Assembly (NCBI RefSeq): GCF_004000865.1
Contig: NZ_BIMB01000022.1
Span: forward strand, 1 to 64,000
DNA length: 64,000 bases
Direction: 5' to 3'
Source of the DNA: Paenibacillus elgii NBRC 100335
GTDB taxonomy: Bacteria > Bacillota > Bacilli > Paenibacillales > NBRC-103111
Positions 25,373 through 34,987 of this stretch are shown here, piece after piece (position 1 is the stretch's first letter; each line of letters opens with the position of its first letter). The notes below the pieces were generated by a model, which was not told the DNA's origin, searched no databases, and worked only from the letters and a program-made list of their open reading frames with translations. The translations under genes and the position numbers were made by a program.

Positions 25373-26062
25373 ATGGAAAAAATCCTAATCGCAGACGACG
25401 AACGGGACATTCTGACGTTCATGGAGGACGCTTTAACGGACGAAGGCTACGCCGTGCTGACCGCTTCGGGCGGCGAAGAAGTATTCGCGCTCTTGAAGGA
25501 GCAGCCCGATCTGATCATTCTCGACGTAATGATGCCGGGGCTCGACGGCTGGGAGGTATGCCGCTCCATACGCCCGCTCGTGACGTGCCCGATTTTGTTT
25601 CTGAGCGCACGCGGAAGCGAAACGGACCGCATTCAAGGGCTCATGGTCGGCGGGGACGATTATTTGGTGAAGCCGTTCAGCATCCGGGAATTGAAAGCGC
25701 GCGTGCAGGCTCATTTGCGCCGGGAGCGCCGCAGCGAGACGCGGGCAAGCCGGTCGATCCTGCACTTCGGCGAGCTGATGCTGGATTTGGACGCCTACCA
25801 ACTTCATTACCGGAACCGGTCGATTCCTTTAACCGCCCGGGAGTTCGAGATCGTGCAGCTGCTGATGATGCATCCGAATCAGGTGCTTTCGAGGGACCGC
25901 ATCTACGAGAAGGTCTGGGGCCTTGAAGCGGAAGGCGACTCGGCCACGGTGACCGAGCACATCAAGAAGATCCGCTCCAAGCTGGCGGAGGCGGATCCGC
26001 ATACGGAGTATATCGCCACGGTCTGGGGAGTCGGCTATAAAATGGGAGCCGGCGCATCATGA
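25373..26062 (+). CDS. OmpR-family response regulator
   Basis: A 229-residue regulator: receiver with D8/D9, phospho-acceptor Asp51 (LIILDVMMPG) and Lys in LVKPF, then a winged-helix domain (IPLTAREFEIVQLLM, VWGLEAEGDSATVTEHIKKIRSKL). It lies 34 bases after the cyclase gene and overlaps its kinase by four bases. Close spacing suggests partial co-transcription with the terpene cyclase. Targets are unknown. Confidence 0.93.
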   Translation: MEKILIADDERDILTFMEDALTDEGYAVLTASGGEEVFALLKEQPDLIILDVMMPGLDGWEVCRSIRPLVTCPILFLSARGSETDRIQGLMVGGDDYLVKPFSIRELKARVQAHLRRERRSETRASRSILHFGELMLDLDAYQLHYRNRSIPLTAREFEIVQLLMMHPNQVLSRDRIYEKVWGLEAEGDSATVTEHIKKIRSKLAEADPHTEYIATVWGVGYKMGAGAS

Positions 26063-27501
26063 GCAAGCTGACGTTCCGCAGTCAATTCGGCGTCGCTTTT
26101 CTGCTCGTGCTGCTCCTGAGCTTCGCCTGCTCCATCGCCGTCTGGGGCGCAAGCACTTATTATATTTTCACGAACGAGAAGACCGTTCGCCCGGCAAACT
26201 ATTACGAAAAGCAGCTTCCTGAAATTACCAAATACGCCCTCGGGCAAAAGGAAGCGCTCTTGACTCCCGCCTCCCGAACCGCTCTGGAGGAACGCATTCC
26301 TGCGGCCGGCATCCAATATCAGGTCCTCGATGTCCGGGGCAAACTTCTGTACGGCACGATGGATAAAAGCTACATTTCTTCCAAGGAAGAGCTGGTATCG
26401 AAACTGAACACGAATGAGCGCGTCAACGGGAAAATCGTGCTGTACTATCCCGTAACGGATGCCCAAGGCGGACTGGCCGGCGCGTTCGTGCTCCGCTACG
26501 ATTTAAGTCTGGTCACGAGCAACGCGGACCAGCCGATGGCAACGTTTTTGCTCATCGTTACCAATTTGGCCGCTCCGTTCGTCTTTATTATGCTGTTCAC
26601 GTTTCTGTTCGCCCGAAGGCTAGGAACCCGGCTGAAGCCTCCGGTCAGCCGGCTGACCGACGGAGCCCGCCGGATTCAGCAGGGCGATCTGGATTTTACG
26701 TTAGCGGATGTCGGCGGCTCCAAGGAATTAGCCGAATTGGCCTCCGCTTTCGAGGAGATGCGGCGCGCGCTGCACGATTCGCTCACGGCTCAATGGAAGA
26801 TGGAGCAGCAGCGCCGCGACATGGTGGCCGCGATCACGCACGATCTGCGCACGCCGCTGACGATCATTCAGGGGCACGTGGACAATCTGCTGGAAGGGGC
26901 GGCCCAGCGCCCGGACCGACTCCCCCGCTATTTGCGGACGATCCAGGGAAATACGGAACGGGCCGCCCGCCTGCTGGACGAGCTGACGACGATATCGGAT
27001 ATCGAACGTCCGGATTTCACGTTATCTCCCGTCTCCTTCGAGCCCCTTCCGTTCTTCGAGCGTAAGCGCGACGACTACAAGCTGCTGTGCGAAAGCAAGC
27101 AAGTTGCCTTGCTCCTGGACACCGAAGGCTTGCTGCCCGATCAACCGCTGCGAATCGATTTCCTCCGGCTGGAGCAAATCATGGACAACCTGATGGCCAA
27201 CAGTCTCCGCTTTACCCCGGAGGGCGGCGAAATCCGTTGGCGGATCGGCTATCGGGACGGGCGGCTGCACTTCGAGGTGCAGGATACGGGACGAGGCTTC
27301 AGCGTGAACGACCTCGCGCATCTGTTCGAGCAATTTTACCAGGGGGACCCATCCCGCTCCGAAGAAAAAGGCCATGCGGGTCTTGGACTGTATATTGTGA
27401 AGAAACTGGCGGAGAAGCATGGCGGTCATGTCGCCGCGTCCAACCGGCCCGAAGGGGGCGCACGGATTTGCGTTACACTAAAAGAGATGGCCTTCGCCTA
27501 A
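26059..27501 (+). CDS. Membrane sensor histidine kinase
   Basis: A 480-residue kinase with helices at about residues 11-33 and 160-185, an extracytoplasmic sensor of about 125 residues, HAMP, HisKA with His261 in ITHDLRTPLTIIQ, and HATPase_c with N-box DNLMANSLRFT, DTGRGFS and GHAGLGLYIVK. The ATGA start overlap ties it to the regulator at 25373. A strong terminator overlaps its last codons. Confidence 0.93.
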   Translation: MSKLTFRSQFGVAFLLVLLLSFACSIAVWGASTYYIFTNEKTVRPANYYEKQLPEITKYALGQKEALLTPASRTALEERIPAAGIQYQVLDVRGKLLYGTMDKSYISSKEELVSKLNTNERVNGKIVLYYPVTDAQGGLAGAFVLRYDLSLVTSNADQPMATFLLIVTNLAAPFVFIMLFTFLFARRLGTRLKPPVSRLTDGARRIQQGDLDFTLADVGGSKELAELASAFEEMRRALHDSLTAQWKMEQQRRDMVAAITHDLRTPLTIIQGHVDNLLEGAAQRPDRLPRYLRTIQGNTERAARLLDELTTISDIERPDFTLSPVSFEPLPFFERKRDDYKLLCESKQVALLLDTEGLLPDQPLRIDFLRLEQIMDNLMANSLRFTPEGGEIRWRIGYRDGRLHFEVQDTGRGFSVNDLAHLFEQFYQGDPSRSEEKGHAGLGLYIVKKLAEKHGGHVAASNRPEGGARICVTLKEMAFA

Positions 27502-27524
27502 GCTGGCGGGGCCATCTCTTTTTC
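27481..27524. terminator. Bidirectional terminator after the kinase at 26059
   Basis: AAAGAGATGGCC (27481-27492) and GGCCATCTCTTT (27510-27521) form a perfect 12-bp stem followed by TTTT on the plus strand. It overlaps the kinase stop region and faces the convergent DUF418 gene, whose transcript would see TCTCTTTTAG. Confidence 0.85.
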
Positions 27525-27525
27525 G

Positions 27526-28725
27526 TTATCGTGCGGATTTCGTGACCGAAGCCGAAGGATTGTTCCAATACGTAAATCCTCTCCAGAGCCATTCAAGCGG
27601 TCCGATCGAGAACCGCTTGAACCATAAGCGGCTCCACACCATCTGCGCCCCAAACACGGCCAATGCCAGCAGCAAGCCTACTGCGGGTCCGACCTTCCCG
27701 TACCACCCCAGCCCATACCCGTAAAACAGCAGCGTACAAACGACTGACTGCAGGATATAATTGGTAAACGCCATCCGGCCGACCGGAGCAAAGAACGACA
27801 ACGGGCTATGCTGCGGAGACCGCTTGAACCATAAAGCGACCAAAGCGATGTAGCCTAAGCCGAGCAGCGGCGAGCCCAGCAGCACCCCGAGCAAGACAAA
27901 CAAGTTTTTCGCCCCGGCGAAGGCGGCTTGATCCGGCAGCAGGACAGCCCCGATATTCGTGATCAGCCCGAAGCCGCCCGCCCACCAGCACAGCTTGCGC
28001 AGCAAACCGGCATGAGCCGGAATGTCGTGAAATACGCGGCGTTTGGCAAAATAAGCGCCGAGCAGAAACAGACCGAGAATCTGCGGATAAAACGTAATCT
28101 GGTTAAAAAAGCTCATGATCCAGTCACCGAGCCGCTGCTTGCTAATTTCGGCAAACGTGCCGCTGCCGTAGACCAGTTGATCGTGCTCGATCATTTTTTG
28201 TACGCGTGCGGTCACTTCCGGCGAGAGCTTGGGGGCAGCCGGCGCTCCCGTCGCAACCAAGACGGCCGGAAGCAGCAGCAGGAGGCCGATGGCCCAGATC
28301 AGCAGCGTCCTTGGCCGGCGTTTATGGAATAGCAGCAAAATAAGTCCGAGCAGCGCGTAATGCACCAGAATGTCCCCGAACCAGATCAGGATGGCGTGGA
28401 TCAGCCCGAAAACAAGAAGCGCCAGCAGCCTTCTAGCGTACAGCCGGCCGAAGCGGTTCCCTTTCTGCTCCGCCCGTTCCTTAAACAGCATCATCCCGTA
28501 CCCGAACAGGAAGGAAAACATGGCCATAAATTTTCCGTCGACAAAAATTCTTTCCAGCATCTTCACCGCTTGGTCCCAAACCCCGGGCCACTGCTCGATC
28601 TGCATTTGAATCGCCTGCAGCGAGCTGCTGTAAAAGGTCATATTGACCAACAGGATGCCGAGAATGGCGATCCCCCGGACGATATCGAGAAGAACGATTC
28701 GTTCGTTGGCTGAAGTTGGTTTCAT
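27526..28725 (-). CDS. DUF418 family membrane protein
   Basis: A 399-residue protein with about nine to ten helices, matching the YeiB/DUF418 family: RIVLLDIVRGIAILGILLVNM at the start, FSFLFGYGMMLF in the second helix, and a C-terminal PVGRMAFTNYILQSVVCTLLFY with GPLEWLWRGFTYW. These proteins may transport or acylate envelope components, but no activity is established. AAGGAGCC precedes the ATG. Confidence 0.88.
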   Translation of the reverse strand: MKPTSANERIVLLDIVRGIAILGILLVNMTFYSSSLQAIQMQIEQWPGVWDQAVKMLERIFVDGKFMAMFSFLFGYGMMLFKERAEQKGNRFGRLYARRLLALLVFGLIHAILIWFGDILVHYALLGLILLLFHKRRPRTLLIWAIGLLLLLPAVLVATGAPAAPKLSPEVTARVQKMIEHDQLVYGSGTFAEISKQRLGDWIMSFFNQITFYPQILGLFLLGAYFAKRRVFHDIPAHAGLLRKLCWWAGGFGLITNIGAVLLPDQAAFAGAKNLFVLLGVLLGSPLLGLGYIALVALWFKRSPQHSPLSFFAPVGRMAFTNYILQSVVCTLLFYGYGLGWYGKVGPAVGLLLALAVFGAQMVWSRLWFKRFSIGPLEWLWRGFTYWNNPSASVTKSAR

Positions 28726-28831
28726 GATAAGGCTCCTTTCGTCAATCCGATCGTTCTGCCGGATGACCGGCTTGCTCTTATCATAGCGGCCAATTCTAAG
28801 AAATTTATAAAGCCGGGCGGCGGTAAGCGTG

Positions 28832-28866
28832 AAAAACCCCCGAATCGCAATAGCGACCCGGGGGTT
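28832..28866 (-). terminator. Terminator of the stalk-domain protein gene
   Basis: On the minus strand AACCCCCG pairs with CGGGGGTT, with inner TCGC/GCGA, followed by TTTTT. It starts 18 bases after the stop of the gene at 28884. Confidence 0.85.
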
Positions 28867-28883
28867 CGGGAAAAGAACAAGCC

Positions 28884-29561
28884 TTATTTATAATACGACG
28901 TCGTCAACGGAACGACATAGCCGGCATCCGATTGCAGCTTTTCGAAGTAAATGAACAGCTCTTTTACCCCGCTGATGTCGACTTCGATCGTTTTCATGCC
29001 GTCTTTTACGGCAACCGACTCTTCTTTCAGCAGCGCTTTGGTTTGGCTGTCCTCGATCTTGATCTTCGGAATATCCGCGCCGACCGCGCCGATCTGTAAA
29101 ACCAGCTTTTGATATTTTTTATCCGGGAACAGCATGAACGAGCCCGAACGGAGAGCATCCCGCACATCGTACAGGACTTCCTGATAATCTTTGTTGGCAT
29201 AGGTCGTCTGCTTTTTATCCTTGGAGTAGCCCGAATCGGAGAACCTCTGCGTTTTGATCGCCACGCCCTCGGTTTTTTCGCCAAGCAGGACGGTACTTGT
29301 TTCCTTGTCGTAGTCGACGGCGACTTTCAAAGCGCCGGCTACAGCCCGTACCGGCAGGTACGTGTTGCCTTCGTAGGTAATCGGCAGGATGGCATTGCCC
29401 TGCTCGTCGTTCAGCTGTACCGGCTGGCCGTTGACCTTCACTTTCAGGTCGCCGTTCAGGTAGGCTTTGATTTCTTGAAGGTTCGCTCCAGCGTACACGC
29501 CTGCGCTCGCCGTAAGCAGCAGGGAAAGGCCGACGATCGATGCGGTGATCTTCTTGTTCAT
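28884..29561 (-). CDS. Secreted protein with a copper-amine-oxidase-N / stalk domain
   Basis: A 225-residue exported protein. A signal peptide spans residues 1-25 (hydrophobic core followed by ASAGVYA). Residues about 34-95 form the copper amine oxidase N-terminal-like domain common in Paenibacillaceae secreted proteins (VKVNGQPVQL, YEGNTYLPVRAVAGALKVAVDYD). The rest resembles an NPCBM-like or similar beta-sandwich (VLQIGAVGAD, MKTIEVDISGVKELFIYF), possibly carbohydrate-binding. No enzyme domain is present. GGGAGAAT precedes the ATG. Confidence 0.85.
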   Translation of the reverse strand: MNKKITASIVGLSLLLTASAGVYAGANLQEIKAYLNGDLKVKVNGQPVQLNDEQGNAILPITYEGNTYLPVRAVAGALKVAVDYDKETSTVLLGEKTEGVAIKTQRFSDSGYSKDKKQTTYANKDYQEVLYDVRDALRSGSFMLFPDKKYQKLVLQIGAVGADIPKIKIEDSQTKALLKEESVAVKDGMKTIEVDISGVKELFIYFEKLQSDAGYVVPLTTSYYK

Positions 29562-29704
29562 ATGGATTATTCTCCCTCCGGGTTGTCAGAGGCAAGACCG
29601 GTCTTCCGAAGCGAGGCCATGATGTCATGTTCTATGAAAATACCGACTTGACCCACTATTTTCCAAACTTTATTTTCTCAGAAAAAGGCCCTAAAAAAAG
29701 AGAA

Positions 29705-32700
29705 CTATTGGTCTATTTCGGGTCTTTTTCCGCTTTTTTCCGGGATCGCGAACGATACCGTCGTGCCTTCGCCGGGCTTACTGTGGATGGACAAGCCTTT
29801 CCCATATCGCTGCTTCAGCCGCCGGTTCGTATTGGACAGCCCGATTCCGCCTTGGCTTTTCATCGTCAGATTCAGCAACTGATCGGCCCGTTCTTGTTCC
29901 ATCCCGATACCGTTATCCTTGATTTCAATAAGTACGGAGTCCTCGCGGCGGACAATCCGGATCATTATCATACCGCCCTTCCCTTGGCGAAGGAGGCCGT
30001 GTTTGAGCGCATTTTCGACAAGAGGCTGAATCGTCAGCGGAGGAAGCATCAACTCCATATCGGGCTCCACCTCCCACACGACGGATAACCTGTCGCCAAA
30101 ACGTTCCTGCTCGATATACAGGAAGGACTTAACAAGCTCCAGCTCGTGGGAAAGCCCCACCAGTCTGCCCGAATTAAGAAAATCGAAACTAATCCGTAAA
30201 TACGACGCAAAGGCGTCGATTAAATCGCGCATTTTGTCCGGATCGATGTCGCTCAGCACAATAATCGAGTTCAGCGTGTTGAACAGAAAATGAGGATGGA
30301 TTTGCGCCTGCAAATAAGCGGCTTCCATACGCAGCCGTTCGTTGACGGATTGCTTCAGCGTCGTTAACGACCAGATGCGGTATTTCAGTTCGAGCGCATC
30401 AACCGGCTTGGTCACGTAATCGTTGGCCCCAGACAAAAATCCGGTGTAAATGTCCGCTGGCTGGCTCCGGGCGGTCAGCAGCAGCACCGGCAGCTCCGAA
30501 ATGGAATAATGAGCCCTCACCCGTCGTGTCAGCTCGTAGCCGGACATATGCGGCATCATAACGTCGGCAATCAGCAAGTCCCAAGGCTCTGTGTCAAGCA
30601 ATTCCAATGCCTCCTGGCCCGACGAGACGGCCCTGATATGGTAGGGCTCCGTAGAGAGGATGCCGACGAGCACCTTCAGGTTGACCGGATCGTCATCGAC
30701 CGCGAGAATGTTCATTTTGTCCCCGGCAAAGGAAGGCGCTGTGGACGGCAAGTCAGGCCACACGGCGCTTAGGTCCTTGGATAGGCTTAAGCCGCCCTCC
30801 GCTTTGTCCTCTTCAGCATGGTGCGATAACGAAGTGTGCTTCAGCGGAGCGTCCGGCGAAACGGCCAGCGGGAGCGCAAAGCTGAATACGGAGCCCCGGT
30901 CCGGTTCGGAACGGACCGTCAGCTTGCCGCCGTGCAATTCCACCAGTTGCTTACAGATGCTTAGGCCAAGGCCGATTCCCCCGCTGCCACTTCGTCCGTG
31001 AGGCCCTTGCTCATACGGCAAAAAGATGCGCGCCTGCGTCTCCTCATCCATGCCGATGCCGCTGTCGGAGACTTGAACAACTACCAACTCGCCGCTGGTT
31101 TCGGCGGAAATGGCCACCGTTCCTTCGTCCGTGTATTTCAGGGCGTTATGCACCAGGTTGAACAAAATTTGCACAAGTCTTTTTTCATCCGCCCATACCG
31201 GCGGCACCGTATCCGCAATCTCAATCTTTAGCTGAACGGGCTTGGAATCGGTAATAAACCGCAGCATTCCGACGACGCCGGAGGCGACGGCTTGAATGCG
31301 CAGCGGCTCCTTCTGCAGCACGATGCGCTTATCCTGAAGCTGCGCTACGTCGAGCAGGTCGTCCAGCAGCTGCGACATTCGGCGGCTGATCGTGATCAGC
31401 AGCTCCATGTTCTCGAAGCTGGCGCGGTCCATGGCATGCTTCTCTTTGGCCGCAACGGTCCGGGCAATATTCAAAATGCCATGCAGCGGCGTTCTCAGCT
31501 CATGCGACGTATTCGCTAGGAACTGGTCCTTCAACTTGTCGGACGCCCGCAGCTGCTCGTTCAGCCTGGCGTTCTCCTCGGCATTGCGGAAAAACCGCTT
31601 GAACCAGTAAGCCGAGAAACAAATAATGGCGGCGATAATGTCGACAGGATAGTAGACGCTCACCGCTGCGGTATATCCCCAAGCAATGCTGGAGCCAATG
31701 CTCATCGCGGCAAACAGCAGGAACAAGGCGTCTTGATCGTTTCTGGCCACCTTGCGGCCGAGCAAATACAAAAACCAGACTACGGGAGCCAAATAAAGCA
31801 AAGAAAACACTCTTACGTACATCGATTCGTAAATGAGCGGCGGGGAGGCGGTAAGCACAAACACCGAGTAGAGCCCCAGCAAGGCGCCATAAGCGCGAAA
31901 CCATCGGGTACCGGAGGCATGGCCGTCAAAGTTTCTGGCCAGAAGCACCATGAAGAAGGGCAGCCACAAGTAGGATAGCAGCCTGATTTTCAAACCCCAA
32001 GCGAAGTTAAGCGGCAGCCAGATCATCAGCAGGTTATCGTTATCGGAAACGACAGAAATGCCCGCAACCGCAAGCAGCAGGAAAAAGATCAGAAGCACCT
32101 TATGCCGCGGGTTGAACAAATACAAAATAATGGCGTACAAGCCGTGAAGCAGCAGCACGATGAAGGCCACGAGCTGAAACCCGATGGAATACCAGCGTTC
32201 ATAGTCAATGGCCGCCTGCGAGCCGAAACGAATCGGCTTTAAAATACCTCCGTTCAGCGGGCTTTCATAATTGGCTGTACGTACGAGCAGTTCGATTTCT
32301 TTCACATCGTCTTGCTCATACGTTGCGGTGTAGGAGACTTTTCTCGGTTCGTACGCCTCTGCGTTCTCCGCAGGCCGACCAATTTCGGCTGCAATCCGAC
32401 CGTTAATTTCGATAACGGACGAAGCCATGATCTCCTGAATCCAGAAGCCGTAAGGCTGGCGTAACGGCTGATCGATCAGGATGCGAAGCCGGTACGTCCC
32501 GTAGCCGAACGACGATTTCGTGCCTTCCGACATCCCTTTGCTCCAATCCCCGGGAACTTGGACGACATTCGGACGACCCGCGGACGGACTCCTTAGGTCT
32601 TCATGGGAAAGGAAGGCGCCAGGGTAAAATTCCCATTCGCCGTCCAGCATAAGGGTTCGGGAATGCTCCAGATTCCAGCCCCGCAGATCCACCACGCCTT

Positions 32701-32830
32701 GAACCGCACGGGGATGCTCCGGAGAGCCATAGGCCAGAAACCAAAACCAGCGAAGGCCAAAGAGAACGGACAGGAACAATAAAATAACGGCACTCACTTT
32801 GAGAGCGTTTTTGTTGGATGTCTGCATCAT
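29705..32830 (-). CDS. 7TM-DISM hybrid histidine kinase with receiver and second LytS-type kinase module
   Basis: A 1041-residue protein. Order: first helix (about residues 12-30), an extracytoplasmic jelly-roll-like 7TMR-DISM extracellular domain (to about 245), seven helices (about 250-430), HisKA with His443 in NTSHELRTPLHG, HATPase_c (LVHNALKYT, DSGIGMD, GGIGLGLSI), a receiver with Asp756 in LLIADVMMPHMS, then a second module of the LytS/YesM type with His847 in QIHPHFLFNTLNS and its own ATPase (VENALKHG, DNGIGM). No output DNA-binding domain. The start MMQ is weak in ribosome site, but earlier starts overlap the upstream gene. It likely senses a carbohydrate or envelope ligand. Confidence 0.9.
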   Translation of the reverse strand: MMQTSNKNALKVSAVILLFLSVLFGLRWFWFLAYGSPEHPRAVQGVVDLRGWNLEHSRTLMLDGEWEFYPGAFLSHEDLRSPSAGRPNVVQVPGDWSKGMSEGTKSSFGYGTYRLRILIDQPLRQPYGFWIQEIMASSVIEINGRIAAEIGRPAENAEAYEPRKVSYTATYEQDDVKEIELLVRTANYESPLNGGILKPIRFGSQAAIDYERWYSIGFQLVAFIVLLLHGLYAIILYLFNPRHKVLLIFFLLLAVAGISVVSDNDNLLMIWLPLNFAWGLKIRLLSYLWLPFFMVLLARNFDGHASGTRWFRAYGALLGLYSVFVLTASPPLIYESMYVRVFSLLYLAPVVWFLYLLGRKVARNDQDALFLLFAAMSIGSSIAWGYTAAVSVYYPVDIIAAIICFSAYWFKRFFRNAEENARLNEQLRASDKLKDQFLANTSHELRTPLHGILNIARTVAAKEKHAMDRASFENMELLITISRRMSQLLDDLLDVAQLQDKRIVLQKEPLRIQAVASGVVGMLRFITDSKPVQLKIEIADTVPPVWADEKRLVQILFNLVHNALKYTDEGTVAISAETSGELVVVQVSDSGIGMDEETQARIFLPYEQGPHGRSGSGGIGLGLSICKQLVELHGGKLTVRSEPDRGSVFSFALPLAVSPDAPLKHTSLSHHAEEDKAEGGLSLSKDLSAVWPDLPSTAPSFAGDKMNILAVDDDPVNLKVLVGILSTEPYHIRAVSSGQEALELLDTEPWDLLIADVMMPHMSGYELTRRVRAHYSISELPVLLLTARSQPADIYTGFLSGANDYVTKPVDALELKYRIWSLTTLKQSVNERLRMEAAYLQAQIHPHFLFNTLNSIIVLSDIDPDKMRDLIDAFASYLRISFDFLNSGRLVGLSHELELVKSFLYIEQERFGDRLSVVWEVEPDMELMLPPLTIQPLVENALKHGLLRQGKGGMIMIRIVRREDSVLIEIKDNGIGMEQERADQLLNLTMKSQGGIGLSNTNRRLKQRYGKGLSIHSKPGEGTTVSFAIPEKSGKRPEIDQ

Positions 32831-32840
32831 AGGTGTAAAT

Positions 32841-32890
32841 TTCGACAAACGTTCTCGCTTTCCTGTTGCCTCGTCGAATAAATTTCGACG
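32841..32890 (-). promoter_or_regulatory. 0A-box-like site and palindrome upstream of the hybrid kinase
   Basis: On the minus strand TTTGTCGAAATTT contains TGTCGAA (32841-32847), the Spo0A box core. Some 40 bases upstream is a perfect palindrome, CGTCGAA-TAAAT-TTCGACG (32872-32890), sharing the same GTCGAAATTTA half-site. Both lie between the DUF4173 gene stop and the kinase start. Confidence 0.45.
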
Positions 32891-32907
32891 CCTCCGGGGC
32901 CTGAGAC

Positions 32908-34455
32908 CTATGCTCCTTCCAACGCCTTCGCGGCTCTCCATTCGGGCCAGTTGAATTCCGTCCACGAGGCGGCCTTCCCGCTCTCGATGCGGCTTCGGAA
33001 GCTCTGAAGCGCTTCGTCTACCCCTTCGGCGTCCGGATGCTTTCGTTTCAGCTCCAGCAGCAGCGGTACGACCTCGTAGCCCAGGCTGCCCAAATAGGCG
33101 GCGTCGAGCCTGCCTGTCGCCTCGTAGCGCTGAATGTTGCCCCGCGTTACCGCCGCATCAATGCCGAAGTAATTGATGATGACGTACGCTATTACGGTGA
33201 CGACCGCATAGCAGCGAAGCAGCGGCAGCCGCTCCCGCCACAGCTTGACGAGAGCCAATATAAACAGCACAAGCAAAAAGAGCATGAACGCGTGCACGAG
33301 CAGCCGGGCCACGGTATAGCCGTAGGCTTCCTCGTACATCGAGAGGCGCAAGTAGGCGGAGCTCAGCATAATGCCGGTGCAGCCGACGAGCACCCCGAGC
33401 AGCGAACGCAGAAACCGCCAAGCGGCGGGACCCGGGCGCTTCACTCCGTACAGCATGGTCATCAGAACGGTCAAATTGATCAGCGTGACGACAACCAGCT
33501 CGGCAAAGCCTTTTCGCGCATAGGATGCGTAAGTAATGCCCTCCGGCAGCTCGGCGGCTCCGCCTCCGAAGAAGTACGAAAACTGCACGAAGGCGAACAG
33601 CAGGTACACGGCGTTCAGCACAATCAGGACGGTGGCTGCGACGGTCGCATCGATGCGCGGCACCGCCGATGGCGCGACGGCTACCGCGGGAGTGGTTGCC
33701 GGTATGGTTGCCTGATTGGGTTCTGGAGACACCGAGCCCGTGTCAAAATCCTCCTCCGCGGCCCGGGGCGGCCAACGCTTAGGTTGAAGCAAGCCCCGTA
33801 CGTAAGCGAACAGTCCCGTCGCGATGCAGGCGATCCATATGGCGCGAAACAGCGTCTGGCCGAGCTTCAGGCCGCTTGTCAGTTCCGGAAGCCGGGCCAG
33901 CGCGCGATCGAACATGGAATCGGCCGAAGCCAGCAAGGCGACGACCGCAAGAAGCAGCGGGATCGAGACGATCAGACCGATCAGCACCTTCATCAGCTCT
34001 TGGGAGCGGCCTGCTTTCATTTTGAACGATAAGGCCCGATAAGCGACGATGACCGGCCGAGGCATGTACCTGATCGTTTGCACGAACACCTGATCAAACA
34101 GGCGGAGGATGAATGGCGTCTTCGGCCGCTCCTCCGCCATATGCCACGTCGTGTGCGCCACAATCAGCAGCGGTACCGCCAAAGCGTTAAAAACGAGCAG
34201 AAGCAGGTTCGAATGCGCTACATAAGTAAAGGACAGCAAGAGCACGGGAACGGCCAGCGCCATGGACGGCTCCAGCCGGAGCTCCCGCTTCTCCCGGACA
34301 GCCCAGTAATAATAAACGTAAAATAATATCACGAACAGCGGAAACGAGACGCCCCACGCTTTTCCATAAAACAAATAGTGATGGATGACTGCGCAGCCAA
34401 GCGCGGCAAGCAGCAGCTTTCCTTCGTACCTGACCGGAACGGATTCCGTCTTCAT
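32908..34455 (-). CDS. DUF4173-like multi-pass membrane protein
   Basis: A 515-residue protein with about a dozen hydrophobic segments and a polar, proline/alanine-rich linker near residues 228-262. The FDRALARLPEL and YGYTVARLLVHAF stretches fit the DUF4173 (DUF4153-like) family. The final 90 residues are soluble and helical. GGAGGCTCGGGAAG precedes the ATG. It follows the small gene at 34480 by 24 bases and precedes the hybrid kinase by 77, forming a probable three-gene operon. Function unknown. Confidence 0.82.
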   Translation of the reverse strand: MKTESVPVRYEGKLLLAALGCAVIHHYLFYGKAWGVSFPLFVILFYVYYYWAVREKRELRLEPSMALAVPVLLLSFTYVAHSNLLLLVFNALAVPLLIVAHTTWHMAEERPKTPFILRLFDQVFVQTIRYMPRPVIVAYRALSFKMKAGRSQELMKVLIGLIVSIPLLLAVVALLASADSMFDRALARLPELTSGLKLGQTLFRAIWIACIATGLFAYVRGLLQPKRWPPRAAEEDFDTGSVSPEPNQATIPATTPAVAVAPSAVPRIDATVAATVLIVLNAVYLLFAFVQFSYFFGGGAAELPEGITYASYARKGFAELVVVTLINLTVLMTMLYGVKRPGPAAWRFLRSLLGVLVGCTGIMLSSAYLRLSMYEEAYGYTVARLLVHAFMLFLLVLFILALVKLWRERLPLLRCYAVVTVIAYVIINYFGIDAAVTRGNIQRYEATGRLDAAYLGSLGYEVVPLLLELKRKHPDAEGVDEALQSFRSRIESGKAASWTEFNWPEWRAAKALEGA

Positions 34456-34479
34456 GAGCTTCCCGAGCCTCCTCTAAGC

Positions 34480-34833
34480 TTATTGCAGCAGAGCGGCCTC
34501 ATGCTTGCTCCGCCGGATTTGCCGGCTCCATCGGTTAGCCCATTGCCGCAATTCGTAAGGACTTGCTTGGTGTATAGGATCGATATCCCCCGCGAGGTCT
34601 CGTAAAATGTCTTCGTCGTCGACTTGCAGCAGGTCGAGCAGGTCCTTTCCGTGAATACGCCCGTAGGCGAGCCGGGCCAGCGCGAAAACCGCCCTCCGCA
34701 TTTCCTCGTCGGTATGCGCCGCGTTCACGGCCGCTTCGGCCTCCGACAGCAGTTGGTCGCCCCAGGCGACCGTAAGCGGAAGTCGCTTTACCCCTCGAAT
34801 TTGCTCTTGATCGGACCATGAAGGACAGTACAT
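34480..34833 (-). CDS. Unassigned 117-residue soluble protein
   Basis: A helical, charged protein without signal peptide or membrane segment; the mid-region (TDEEMRRAVFALARLAYGRIHGKDLLDLL) suggests a helical bundle. GAGGAGGA stands seven bases before the ATG. First gene of the minus-strand set leading to the DUF4173 protein and the hybrid kinase. I recognise no family. Confidence 0.7.
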   Translation of the reverse strand: MYCPSWSDQEQIRGVKRLPLTVAWGDQLLSEAEAAVNAAHTDEEMRRAVFALARLAYGRIHGKDLLDLLQVDDEDILRDLAGDIDPIHQASPYELRQWANRWSRQIRRSKHEAALLQ

Positions 34834-34987
34834 CCGTATTCCTCCTCATAATTGAACTATTTTCCATTTCGTTATAATTTTGTCGAATTGCCTATCCACG
34901 TTTATTGTAACTTGAAAAACACGAATAAAAAGAGTAAATTTTGAAATATAAATTTCATATTTTATCAAAAACCCCGGAGGTTGCTCT

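Noticed and set aside
33037..34032. 331-codon plus-strand frame
   Set aside because: Reverse-frame shadow of the DUF4173 gene.
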